DNA of 64,000 nucleotides from Takakia lepidozioides (lineage: Eukaryota > Streptophyta > Takakiopsida > Takakiales > Takakiaceae): contig CM060732.1 of assembly GCA_030704615.1 (NCBI GenBank), positions 19,096,001 to 19,160,000 on the forward strand, given 5' to 3'. The notes below the pieces were generated by a model. It was not told where the DNA came from. It saw only the letters and a list, made by a program, of their open reading frames with translations, and made no database searches. Below, in pieces: positions 23,795 to 33,917 of the stretch. Both the position numbers and the translations under genes were made by a program. Each line of letters begins with the position of its first letter. The stretch's first letter is position 1.

Positions 23795-24613
23795 TTGCTC
23801 GATCCTACGAAGGGAGCAATCGTACTGTGTACCGAAGCAAGTGATCTTGCTATTGGGGCTGTGCTGATGCAGGATGGGCAAGTGGTTGCCTATGAATCTC
23901 GAAAGATCAGTCCAGTAGAAAAGAATTACCCAACTCATGAAAAAGAACTGTTGGCAATAGTTCATGCTCTGAAGATATGGAGGCATTACCTGCTTCCAGT
24001 TGATTTTGTGATAGAGACTGACCATCAGAGTTTGAAATACTTGACCACACAGCCTCATTTGAGTCAGAGGCAGATTAGGTGGTCAGAACTGCTTCAGCAG
24101 TTCCATTATGACCTAAAGTATGTCAAGGGGAGAGAGAATGTGATTGCTGATGCACTTTCTAGGAGACCATTACAAGCTAATGTTGTCTCATGCATCAGTA
24201 GCACTATATTTCAAGACATTAAAGGTCAGTATGAGATTGATAAATTCTTCAAAGAGCCATTCAAGAGTTTGTCTCGTGACCAAAGAACTTCTATTGAGAA
24301 AGAGAAGTACCGGCCATACCTCTTGAGAGATGGGGTGTTATTTTATGATGGTCGGCTGTGTGTTCCCTTGATTCCAGACTTGAGATTGCGGATTATTCAT
24401 GACAATCACAATATTCCAATCTCAGGACACCCGGGTTTTCAGAGGACCTACTGGTCAATACGGAAGCATTATTTCTGGCCGGGAATGAAAAGAGATATCA
24501 AAGAATATGTACAGAAATGTTTCCCTTGTCAAGTGTCGAAATCAGAAAGAGTCCGACCTCCTGGATTACTACAACCATTATATGTTCCTGGATGGAATTG
24601 GGAAATCCATTAG
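23795..24613 (+). pseudogene. RNase H and integrase zinc-finger segment of gypsy pol
   Basis: After a one-base shift the pol frame continues from LLDPTKGAIVLC. RNase H is seen as TEASDLAIGAVLMQDG, HEKELLAIVHALK and ETDHQSLKYL, then the conserved ADALSRRP at its end. The integrase N-terminal HHCC finger follows, with H-x-N-H...GHPGFQRTYW and a CFPCQVSK pair. The frame ends at 24611-24613 because of an extra A near 24603. The first catalytic-type Asp of RNase H is read as Glu (TEASD instead of TDASD), which may itself reduce activity. Confidence 0.88.
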
Positions 24614-25688
24614 CATGGATTTCATTGTGGCATTGCCCACGACCAGAAATGGCCATGACAGTATCATGGTGGTTGTAGATAAGCTGTCTAAGATAGCCCA
24701 CTTGATACCTACAAGGATGAGTGCTACGACATTTGATGTTGCATCCTTGTACATGAAAGAGATATTCAGGATCCATGGTTTGCCTCGGGAGATTATTTGT
24801 GACAGGGACTCAAAGTTTACAAGTCATTTTTGGATTGACTTGTTCAAGAAATTGGGAACCAAGGTGAGACTGAGTACGGCATTTCACCCAGAAACAGACG
24901 CTCAGACAGAAAGAACCAACCGTACAATAGAGGATATGTTGAGGATGTACGTTGGTGAAAGACAGTCCTCTTGGGAACAATATCTGTATATGGTGGAATT
25001 TGCCTATAACAAGCATTTCCACAGTGCTATTGGCATGAGCCCATTTGAAGCTTTATATGGACGAGATTGCTTAGCTCCTGCTTTGCTTATTGCACCACCA
25101 TCAAATGTGCAGAGTGTGAATGACAGGATCAAAGAGATGCACTCTGTACTGGACCTGGTGAAGCGTAGTATGCAGGCTGCACGGGAACGGGCTAAGTTCT
25201 TTGCTGATAAGCATAGAACTTTTCGTGAATTTGCCATTGGTGATATGGTGTTTTTGAAAGTTACACCTAAAAGAAGCAATCTAACACTGGGCAAGTGTTA
25301 TAAGTTGTCACCAAGGTTTTGTGGCCTGTTTAAAATCCTGGAACGCCATGGCACAGTGGCCTATGAGTTGGATCTGCCTCCAACATGGAAGATCCACAAA
25401 ACTTTCCATGTCAGCCTTCTCCGGAGGTATATGTCAGACCCATCACACATCTTGCCGACGTTGCCTCAAGCCATGAATGATGGTCAGCTGATGGCTGAAC
25501 CTGAAAAGATTCTAGAAACGCGAGTGAAGCACCTGCGCAACCGTTCTTGGAAAGAACATTTGATTAAGTGGTTGCATTACCCAGAGACAGAAGCTACTTG
25601 GGAGAAGGAAAATGAATTGACATTGAGTTACCCCTCATTTTCTGTCATTGAGGACAATGACCTGTCTTTGGGAGGGGGAATTTGTTAG
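24600..25688 (+). pseudogene. Integrase core and chromodomain-like C-terminus
   Basis: From about 24603 the integrase core reads SMDFIVALP (first Asp), IICDRDSKFTSHFW (second Asp) and HPETDAQTERTNR (Glu), giving the D-D-E triad. The GPY/F-like module (KLSPRFCGLFKILERHGTVAYELDLP) follows. The end, EKILETRVKHLRNRSWKEHLIKW followed by ATWEKENEL, is a chromodomain of the chromovirus type, thought to guide insertion to modified chromatin. The frame is open from 24507, but its first 30 codons are out of phase with the family reading. The stop is the TAG inside the first bases of the right LTR. Confidence 0.9.
25670..25682 (+). promoter_or_regulatory. Polypurine tract
   Basis: GGGAGGGGGAA followed by TT directly abuts the right LTR start at 25683. 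It is the expected primer site for plus-strand DNA synthesis. Confidence 0.85.
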
Positions 25689-26407
25689 GTGCCAGGAACG
25701 AAGATCGACCTGTCAACCAATTTGGAATAACAAGAGAATGCTAGAATATCGCCGAATTGACAGTTGCAGGTAAAATGGAGCAGGCTCGCGTGCATGAAGA
25801 GATCCAGGACTAGGGATTTAAAAAGTGTGCGTGGAGACGGCAAGATGGCTGGAGAAGGGATGATGGCGTACACGCGCCTGGAGCAGATCTGGATGCGCGT
25901 GAAAGCTGATTTGTAGCACGGCGTGGTGGCTGGGTGGACCGGATGCTATAGCTGGTGAAGCTGTGCTTTTAGAGTGTAGGTTGATGTTGGAATAGGTGTC
26001 GCTGGCCTTTGGTGCCTTGCAGCGGCAGGGGGACTGTGACTTCTCTTTTGTATAGAGTGATGGTGTAAATCTTGTGACTAAGGTTTCATCAAGAGTTGAT
26101 TTGAAGAGGGGCAGTTTAGATCCGATTCCAACTGTTTGGAATAAGAAAGGTTCGCTTTAAGGCTTGTGAATATGCTTTTGTGAAGAACATGGCTGAACGA
26201 TCGTGGAATGAAGCGATCTCTGTTACGATCTGAGTCAGAGAATTGTGACTGGAATAAAAGAGGCTGGTTACAGAAGGTCTATACTGTTGTGGATTCAAGC
26301 ATGCAGTTCTCTAGGGATTATGATAAATTCCCTGTGAATAGCAAGATAAACAAAGTGCCTGAAATTGGTCATAGTCAGACTGAGGAAAGAGAGTCAGATA
26401 CTTTTCA
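25683..26407 (+). repeat. Right (3') LTR of gypsy element
   Basis: 725 bp, TG...CA, matching 21810-22513, and immediately followed by the CAGGA target duplication. As LTRs contain promoter signals, it is placed to influence the MIR160 locus just downstream. Confidence 0.93.
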
Positions 26408-26599
26408 CAGGATATTGTATAGGGGCCCTGCAGGCCGGAGGACAGTGTGAGAGCATGCATTATATGCAGACTGACTTGGATCCACCGATGCAATTGCAGC
26501 TGGGATCCTGGGCTTGCTTGGTAGGGTAGCTGAACGATCTTTCTGGTAGACCACAGGGCTTCGTTTTAGGCCCGGAATAATTCTGCATGTTGGGAAGAT

Positions 26600-26607
26600 T
26601 ATATATA
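26600..26607 (+). promoter_or_regulatory. TATA box, candidate core promoter of MIR160
   Basis: TATATATA lies about 190 bp after the gypsy insertion and about 295 bp before the mature miR160. The start of transcription would be near 26630. It is the best TATA in this interval, but no expression evidence can be seen. Confidence 0.5.
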
Positions 26608-26879
26608 GTTAGGGACCCAGGCTGCTACTATAACTTGCAGTTGATCAATCCCTGTCTGTCACTACCTCAGCTTCTCTATCCTGAAGTAGCAGCTGCTTGT
26701 CTTTGATGTGTTCTGGATTCAAGTGGAACGTACGAGCAAGTGTGTGTGTCTTGAGAAAACGCAGTGCTCAATATACAGAAGCAAATGGATTCGGCAACGT
26801 GTACGTCTCATGGCATGCGCCATTGCCACCCAGCCCTGGTTGGAGACTGGTTGCAGATCCATAAACGGAAGAGGATGGG

Positions 26880-26990
26880 GCGAGAGTCGGGCTGCCGCCT
26901 GGCTCCCTGTATGCCACCTGCGGAGCTTGCCAAAGCATGGCCAGGTTGCCTAGGTGGCATGCAGGGAGCCATGCAGACCCTTCCTTGACT
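26880..26990 (+). ncRNA. MIR160: MIR160 precursor hairpin
   Basis: Two 20-nt arms, 26900-26919 and 26952-26971, are reverse complements with one mismatch (G:U in RNA) and enclose a 32-nt loop. The 5' arm contains the 21-mer CGCCTGGCTCCCTGTATGCCA at 26896-26916. This is the conserved plant miR160 except that the first base is C instead of U. The 3' arm gives the star GCATGCAGGGAGCCATGCAGA at 26957-26977, with the expected 2-nt overhang. miR160 guides cleavage of ARF10/16/17-class auxin response factor mRNAs. The leader also holds a 9-bp inverted repeat (26621-26629 with 26685-26693). A gypsy element ends 470 bp upstream of the hairpin. A pseudogene of MIR160 is possible, but the pairing is intact. 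Confidence 0.92.
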
Positions 26991-28640
26991 GCTCCCTCTT
27001 CCAACCGGGCGACCTTCTATCCAAGACAGTTCATGAGGTACCAGCCTGCAGTACTTGACTAACGCCGTGTATGCTTATAGCCTTGAGGACCTCCATTTTC
27101 ATGAATCACATGTTGGGTGGTTCGAATTTATTTAAGGATGTTTTCATAGGTACCACTTTCAAGACTAGTAACTTAGACATATATCGCTCCAGAGTGCTCA
27201 AGTCGACGTATATGACGTTTTCCGGTCCGTGTTCTCAAGATTATTCTTCTAGCATAATTTGAAGAAGTTGATGAACGGCTCTGACTTGTGGCTCATTGTT
27301 CAGCTTAGATACACTTCACTACTAGTCCAAGCTCAACTTGATGCCTCCTGAAACGTTCGAAGTTCAGATTCGATCTGGCCAAGGTTCTCTCTCGAGGAGC
27401 TGTGTACGTCTCTCTTTCTACCTTGAACTATTTCAATGGATCCATGCTGTAGCAAATGCAGGACTCACAAGTAGGGATGAAAATTAGTTAGCGTATGGAA
27501 ACAAACTCGCGTTTGATACAACAGTTGCAGGCATGATTCTGACCACATTCAATCGTACCCACTCCAATCAAAGACTCGTCAACAAAGTTTTACCCACCTC
27601 ACTGAAGTCTGATCATGGATTCAACAGCTATCTCACTGCAGCTGGGAATCGGCTTCCTGAGTACCCTGCCTGCAGGATTATAGCAGTGACAACAGCCAAC
27701 TCAAAGAAGCTGTTGCAACTACATTATGTACACAAGCCGTGATCTGTTTTTTATTGGCCTGCCATTTCGTATAAGGCAGGGACACTCTCATCGGTTGGAG
27801 CTTAAATCATGGGTTGGAGAAGGGAACCTTGCTATTGTTATTGAGAACTAAAGTATGAGGATGGATGAATGAAAGTTTTATTCAATGGAGAGTGGCAAAA
27901 AATTAAGAAGTGAGCAGTCGGAATGACCGACTACAACTGTAAGCTAATTAATTGATTTTGTTTTTATTTTGTTTTTTTAACAGGGGATAGTGGCCCTGGA
28001 GAATTGATTTTGAGAAGTAGCTGTCCTTTTTTTCTTTTTTTTTTCTTTTTTATAAGAAAGGGGACAGAGGCCCTTCTAATCAAATTAATTAAGAAGGTGT
28101 CACATTTGGTGGAAAAACTAACCACCACCGGGCCGTGAAGGCTTATAGTTGGGATACATCCCCAGAACCCTAGCAAACTAGCTATGGAGCCGCGAAGAAG
28201 AAGGGCCCTTTTGTCAAAACAACTAAGAGCAACTCGGGTTTTATGTTCTTGAGCCTCAATTCAACCTCAATTCTCCGCAGTGTGCAATTCTGGATAGTGT
28301 CCACTATATTATTTTATTATTATTTTGTTTGATTTAGCCGTCATATAATACACAGAAAAAAAAAAAAACGGCGAGACGTCTGTTTGTTTGTGGCGTCGTT
28401 GAGCTCTCCCAAACCCTGGGCCCAGCCCGGGTGCTTGGTGCCGTTGGAAAGCCCTTGATGAGGAGGGGTGCATCAGCTTGGTCTCATGATTTTTTGGCAT
28501 GCTGTATGGGAGATGTCGAATGATTTCAAGTACTTTTGGTCGCTGGAAATTCATGAAAAATAGCAAAGTGGGGTTTCTTGGGACAATGATTGGAGCCTCG
28601 GAGAAATTACTACTCAATAAATTAATGGAAAAAACTAAAT
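26991..28640. other. No gene recognised downstream of MIR160
   Basis: AT-rich sequence with T-runs near 27970-28060 and an A-run near 28358. Part of it may be the 3' end of the primary miR160 transcript. Short ORFs lack family motifs. Confidence 0.4.
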
Positions 28641-28644
28641 TGGG

Positions 28645-28915
28645 CCTTGCCATGGGAGACCTACTTGGATACATAGGAGATTGTAGTTGGGCTTAGATGA
28701 CACTTGGGCCTCTACATGGGAGATGCACTTGGATACATGAATCGACATAGGAAATGCACTAGGATACATAGGAAATTGCACTTAGTCTTAGATTTCAGTT
28801 CTTCACACATGGGCCAAAGGCCCATGCTCCCCTAGAGGACGCACTTGGGCCTCCACATAGGAGACGCATAGGGATGCATAGGAGATCTTCCACTTGGGCT
28901 TAGATGTCAGTGGAT
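28645..28915. repeat. Degenerate tandem repeat
   Basis: Variants of a phrase containing GGAGA(T/C)GCACTTGGATACATAGGAGATT and (C/T)ACTTGGGCCT or TTGGGCTTAGATG recur four to five times. Spacing is irregular and copies are diverged. No coding frame is carried through the copies. Confidence 0.6.
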
Positions 28916-28929
28916 ATGGGCCAACGGCA

Positions 28930-30316
28930 CAGACTACCCATATATATAAATATTGAAAGGGGACTAAATTTGATATGAAATCTAATTAGATTTTTTTTAA
29001 ACATAGTAAAGGATTTTTGAATTGAATTTGTGTGATATGAGAAGAAAAAAAAATTGTGTGATATTAGATGTCAGGAGGCAAATTATTTGAAGTTATACTA
29101 ACATGAGCTGCAGTTACAGATGTGTAACTCAAATCTAATCCTGCTGTCTTGTCTTGTGCGGTATAATTTTGTTTTCTTGGCCACTCTTTTGGCTCATGTA
29201 AACTGGTGTGAACTGTGAACGTGCCTTGTATATAATTTATGTAGAAGTTTCAAACAATTATCTTGTTCCAAAATAAAAGCATTGCTCTGACAGATGTGGA
29301 TCACCAGTTGTTGGTAGCTCAGATGGATGGAACACATTGCATCATCATAGTGGTTGGGAGTGCGAACCCTGGCACCTATGTCCTGGGAGGTAATAGTTTC
29401 GTGGCCGGATGGGTTCTCCTGATCGGCCCCCATGGCTTGTGTATGTCGCTCTCAGGCTTCCTTCTCACAACTAATTTGTTCTTAACAAAAAAGTATGCGT
29501 GAAAGGTGTTCTGGCTATTGAGCTGCTCTGCAGAAAAGTTAGCAACGACTGACTAGACTGTCAGTAGATAACTGGTAGATACCAGCAGATTTGATCCCAA
29601 CATCTACCACTTCTATATCAGCAAATAGTGCCATAAATTTGTATATTGTATTATCTTGCTGAATCCAAATTACAAAGGCTTGTCTTGCATGGTCCTATGT
29701 TCAATACCAGATCGTATCCGTTTTGACTTCAAATGGAAAGTATTGAAACCTGGGCAATCCCACTTAAAAAAAGCAGGCCCATTTGGTCTTGATGGATCTT
29801 TCAAGTCTGATCCTCCACTCTCTCCTTTGCAGCAAGCAGAGTAAGCAGGCAGCATGAAATCAGATCCGAATGATCTCATACTGTGGCAGAAATAACCCAC
29901 GGCAAGGATGAACAAACTTGTGTGTGTCAATGTCAGACATAGTGAGCATGCTCTCTCCCACTCCATACCCCAAGTGACCAACATGAATGATCAAACGAAA
30001 ACACACAGAGTAGACAGGTTTGAGAGAGGTCACTTGAGATTCTTGAAAGGAGCTGTTCTGTACAGAAAGATTACTAAGATCTGATCTGGAAGACTCCTGG
30101 GCGTGCTCAAGCTGCCTATGCGCCACAAGAGAGCAATTAGGTGGTGAGCTGCTGCTGCTCACACAGACTACATAAATGTTTTCTAACCTCTCGTATGGCA
30201 GTATAATGACATCGCCTTCAACCGCCACATTTGCACTGCTTTACAGCTTCATTCTTCCCAATCCAATTGCAACCGAGGCAGCAGGCTCTCAAAAGGTATC
30301 ATGCTCCCTCCAATCT
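28930..30316. other. No gene recognised; 3' flank of the small membrane-protein gene
   Basis: AT-rich sequence with unsupported ORFs. The part next to 30317 would be the 3' UTR of the minus-strand gene. Confidence 0.35.
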
Positions 30317-30634
30317 TCAGGGACGATCTGCCGGGGCTTTCTGCGTGGCCGGATGCGACGACTCCAGGGCTTGGTTGCCCTTTCCAGAGGGATGCTGTGA
30401 AATGTTCTTCGACCTGTAGTACGTCCATGTGCCGAGCCCAACGACCACTGCAAGGCCAGCAAGCGTGACAGGGTATCTACCAGCACGGCTCAGACCCACA
30501 CCGCCTTGCTGGTGTAAAACTCCTCCAGGACTGCTGCCCGGAGGCCTCTTTGACCCTTCCAATCCGAGTTGCTTCACCTCCTCGGGACTCATCTGAGTGG
30601 TGTCCGCATTTGTCTTCCAGCTTCGATCCGCCAT
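30317..30634 (-). CDS. Conserved-looking 105-aa single-pass membrane protein
   Basis: A single uninterrupted ORF starts MADRSWKTNADTTQMSPEEV. Residues 1-45 are hydrophilic, with a MSPEEVKQLGLEGSKRPPG stretch followed by a Gly-rich PGGVLHQ segment. Residues about 55-73 (PVTLAGLAVVVGLGTWTYY) form one membrane span. The short tail is polar and ends KAPADRP. I recall small plant proteins of unknown function with the same order (SPEEV, KRPPG, GGVLHQ, then one membrane span), often predicted for chloroplast or mitochondrial membranes. That is memory, not a search. The upstream region (30640-30850) is GA-rich on the sense strand, like a plant 5' leader. No intron is required. The function is unknown. 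Confidence 0.65.
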   Translation of the reverse strand: MADRSWKTNADTTQMSPEEVKQLGLEGSKRPPGSSPGGVLHQQGGVGLSRAGRYPVTLAGLAVVVGLGTWTYYRSKNISQHPSGKGNQALESSHPATQKAPADRP

Positions 30635-30639
30635 CGCTG

Positions 30640-32090
30640 CCTAACAATACCTGTGAGCAACAGCTGCTGTTATACCAAAAATCTCGAGTCTCTTGGCACT
30701 CTCTCAACTCTCTCACAAACCCAACTCTCCTTCTTGGGTGTTTGAATCTTTCTCTCCTACCCTGTCCCTCTTGATTCCTTGAAGAGCCTCTGTTTCTCAC
30801 TCGCTCACTCACCCGATTTTTACCTTCATACTTACTCTCTCTCAGTGATATGTGCATGCTCTCGTCCGATCCTCTTCACCTTCCTTAGCTGCCAAGTGTG
30901 AGGATCTTAACAGCTTCTCTGTCGGGAGACCTCCACCTGGCTTCTTGTACGTTGCCAAGTGGCGTGTTTCATGAGGTGTCCGCTTGGCAGGATAACAATG
31001 GACTGGAGTTATCCCCACTTGGCACAATTGGGTAGGCCAATCTTTTGTCCATTCTGTGAGTGGTAAGAATTTCAGATCTTTATAATGCTTTATTCGGTGA
31101 TTTTGTTTTGTTTTTTGTGGATGGGGCAGCGGGCTAAACTTTTTTTTGGATGGTATTTCTATCGCATTTTTTTTTTTTCGCATTTCTTACTCAGGTTTTA
31201 CCAGCGAACTATTCTGGAGGATAATTTACACCTACTGTGGCACCTACTCAAAAACTTTCATCAAATTTGGATGAAGTATTGGCTTGATTTTGGCCCAACT
31301 CACGGAGGCCATTTCCCCGGGTCAGATGTAAGCGGCCCGAGGTATTGGGGGCCACATACGCAGATTCGGGCAGCTGGAGAAGCGAGATGCTGCAGCCCGG
31401 CACACAAAATAGCGGGTGAAAGTTACTTCAAACTCATCAAAATGATGCTTTTGATTGAAAAATTTCAAGCGGGGTTAAAGCTCGTATCAAGGACTGCATT
31501 TTGCCTTTGAATGTTCCCAGTCCCACCTCACAACAAATATGACCTACCCAAGATTTGTGGGGGCAGTTATAAAAACAGGTGCGACCCGATGGGCCTCAAC
31601 CTAGCTTAAGAGTTTTGGCTCCTCCAAGGACACTGGTTGCAATCCTTATTGCCAAAATTTAAGCTGCCTTTGGGCAGTGCCTGTTAAAGGCAACTTGGAA
31701 ACACACCAACACTGCTCAAGCATTCAACTCGCTTGACACATACACAGCACTTTTCCACAATGTTGCAGCGACTTACTTTAATGGAAAAACAGGGGATTGG
31801 CATCCCTTACACAGTCCTTAGGCAAGGACTTAGTCTGTCAGGCGACAGAATATACAGATAACCTAGAGTAGATATATTGGCGGCTGCTTATACTCCTGGC
31901 TACAGCTTCTAGAGTTCACAGCCTGCAAGGCGGGAAGACAGAACACTCATTGCTACCTAGCTTGATTCTAACTGACTAGATAACGTGGAACACTGTAAGC
32001 CAGGCACTCTACACCGTATGCTACCATGGCTCTACGTATTTTCTACAGTGCCATCCTTTCTTTTCTTTTCATTGCCCTTTAACTGTTCCT
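30640..32090. other. 5' flank of the small membrane-protein gene and unannotated DNA
   Basis: The proximal 200 bp look like a GA-rich leader (minus sense). The rest has no recognisable gene; T-runs occur at 31140-31180. Confidence 0.35.
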
Positions 32091-32093
32091 ACC

Positions 32094-32566
32094 AGTGTTG
32101 GTCTGGTATATAGGTGAAGGACTCGTATATACACCGGTATATGCACTGGGTATCAGGCTGGTATTATTTGGGAGAATACCATGTCATATATTAGACCAGG
32201 CTGGTATCCGTTTTCTCATACCAGCCACAATACCAGTACTCCCCCGTCTTCCTCATTTACTCCGGTATGTGTACTATACTAATTTATGTGTACATGTACT
32301 TATTTATATTTACTTCTTTATGTTTATTGTATTTGTTTTCACTTGATATTTGATAAACTTGTAACTTTTTCCCTTAAAAATAAAAATAAAATGCAAGATG
32401 GCTTTGAAATGATACCAGAATTGATATCTCATACCAGCTCTTATTGTGGTCATGATACTCATACTTATACTAGTATCTGGCAAAAAGTACATCCACATTT
32501 ATATAGACCAGACTGGTATGAAAGTTTTGTGATGGGTCTTGTACGACCTGATACTAGACCAACACT
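32094..32566. mobile_element. MITE-like element rich in CTGGTAT/ATACCAG
   Basis: The ends AGTGTTGGTCTGGTAT (32094-32109) and, inverted, AGTGTTGGTCTAGTAT (from 32551-32566) match at 15 of 16 positions. The interior repeats TGGTAT and ATACCA many times in both orientations and encodes nothing. A related start (AGTGTTGGACTGATAT) is found at about 35116. No clear target duplication was found, so the superfamily is undetermined. Confidence 0.5.
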
Positions 32567-32894
32567 CTTGAAGGGGGGGTTAGGTAGAGTGACCAGTCTC
32601 CACAAAATTTTGATCCGACGATGCATAGAGCATTGCATAGACATAGATGCAAAGAAGGTAATGGCTCAACTCATCCTCAAACTGTTTATACGGAGCAGAC
32701 TACGCTTACCTACCTGACAAGTTGAATGCAAGCGTGGGAGCCTCGCCGGTACGGTCGCGGGTGTTGGCCGTACTGGCGACGTTCCGGCGGGGCGCACTGT
32801 CAAATCCCCACCCCCCCTTGCTCCCCTCTCACCTACAAGCCTGTATTTGTAGGTTAAAGAATTAGGAAATCAAAGATAATGCAAGTAGTGGATG

Positions 32895-33060
32895 GTAGTG
32901 TTGTGGCTAGGTGATGTGTCTTGCATGGATGAGGTCTGAGATTCAACTCGTGGTAGTATGTCATGTTGATTGATAGGGTTGCACATGGGATTGATTAATA
33001 TATCTCCAAAAAAATAGTCATGTTGATTGATAGGTTGCACATGGGATTGATTAATATATT
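32895..33060. repeat. Possible tRNA-derived SINE head with 57-bp tandem duplication
   Basis: GTGGCTAGGTGATG (near 32903) resembles a pol III A box, and GAGATTCAACTCG (near 32938) resembles a B box at roughly tRNA spacing. Right after it, TCATGTTGATTGATAGG and the following 26 bp occur twice (32961-33003 and 33018-33059, period 57). The SINE reading is tentative; the duplication is certain. Confidence 0.4.
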
Positions 33061-33180
33061 TTTTCATCTCCAAAATAATCCTAAGTCCAAGATCGTCGCT
33101 ACGCTCCCATGTTCCCTCTGTCCCCTCCGTATTCCCAGTCCCGCTCCCCTATCCATGTCATGTTGTTCTTGGTCCCCCCT

Positions 33181-33290
33181 CCCCTCCTCGCCTTATGGAA
33201 CGCGGCTCGATCCCCTATTCCTAGTCCTCGCTCCCCTCCTCGCCCTGTGGAATGCGGCTCGCTCCCCTCTTCGTGGTCCTCGCTCCCCTT
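33181..33290. repeat. 52-bp tandem repeat, about two copies
   Basis: CCCCTCCTCGCC, GTGGAA-like and GCGGCTCG segments start at 33181 and again at 33233, within a pyrimidine-rich tract (33100-33300). Confidence 0.65.
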
Positions 33291-33804
33291 TCCCGATATG
33301 GGGAGCACGGATCTTGGACCAGGAACAGGGGAGCAAAATTGGAGAATGTTGGGGAACACGGTCCTAATGGTGGGGAGCGTGAGGAGGGAGCAGGAGATGT
33401 GGAGCGCTCCCCACCTTCACAATGGGAGAAGACATTTGACAGGTAGTCTATCAGAGCCTCCCTCAGCTGAGGCCAGCGGGCCCCACACTATCACACGCTT
33501 GCCTTAAACTCGTCGGGTAAGCTTAGTCTTTGTCGTTTATATATGGTAGCTGATTTTGCAGTTACCAATTGTAATATAGGGCCTGAATAGTCTCGTAGCT
33601 TCCGCGGCTCGACTACTAGGGACGTTGATATTGTGGGACTGCAATTCATAAAGAGTTTATACGAACCTTGACACACACGTAAAGCACCGTTCAGATTTTT
33701 CCTTTGTTATTTGACGCCCCTCCTAGCATCGGACGCATCTTATGTGATTCATGAAATCCTACCAACCTCGCATAATCTCAATCGGGAGCATTGCTTCACA
33801 AAAG

Positions 33805-33917
33805 GGAAGGCCCCAGCCCACGGGCGTTCCGTGATTTTTGGTCTGCTAGCCTCAGGCTAACGGCCTTGGCACCCTACAACCCTCTAGTCACGGAACGCTC
33901 TCCGGCCGGGGCCTTCC
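33805..33917. repeat. Foldback element, 113 bp
   Basis: The first 30 bp (GGAAGGCCCCAGCCCACGGG and onward to CGTTCCGTGA) pair with the last 30 bp (TCACGGAACG to GGGGCCTTCC) with a few mismatches. An inner repeat GTTAGCCTGAGGCTAGC-like palindrome lies in the loop. The DNA could be a tiny foldback transposon or give a long hairpin RNA. It does not match a miRNA family I know. Confidence 0.65.

Larger units (their letters stand above)
21805..26412 (+). mobile_element. Complete Ty3/gypsy chromovirus-type LTR retrotransposon with CAGGA target duplication
   Basis: The element proper is 21810-26407, bounded by LTRs that start TGTTAGGTGCC and end TTTTCA. The 5-bp CAGGA occurs at 21805-21809 and at 26408-26412, a perfect target-site duplication. 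A primer binding site follows the left LTR and a polypurine tract precedes the right LTR. The interior encodes gag, RT, RNase H and integrase, with a C-terminal chromodomain-like segment typical of chromoviruses. The interior has lost protease and has one nonsense codon and two frameshifts, so this copy cannot act alone. By eye the LTRs differ at roughly twenty positions plus small indels. The insertion is therefore fairly young but not recent. Confidence 0.93.

Noticed and set aside
26768..27004. ORFs across the MIR160 hairpin on both strands
   Set aside because: They translate the inverted repeat of the microRNA precursor and its flanks.
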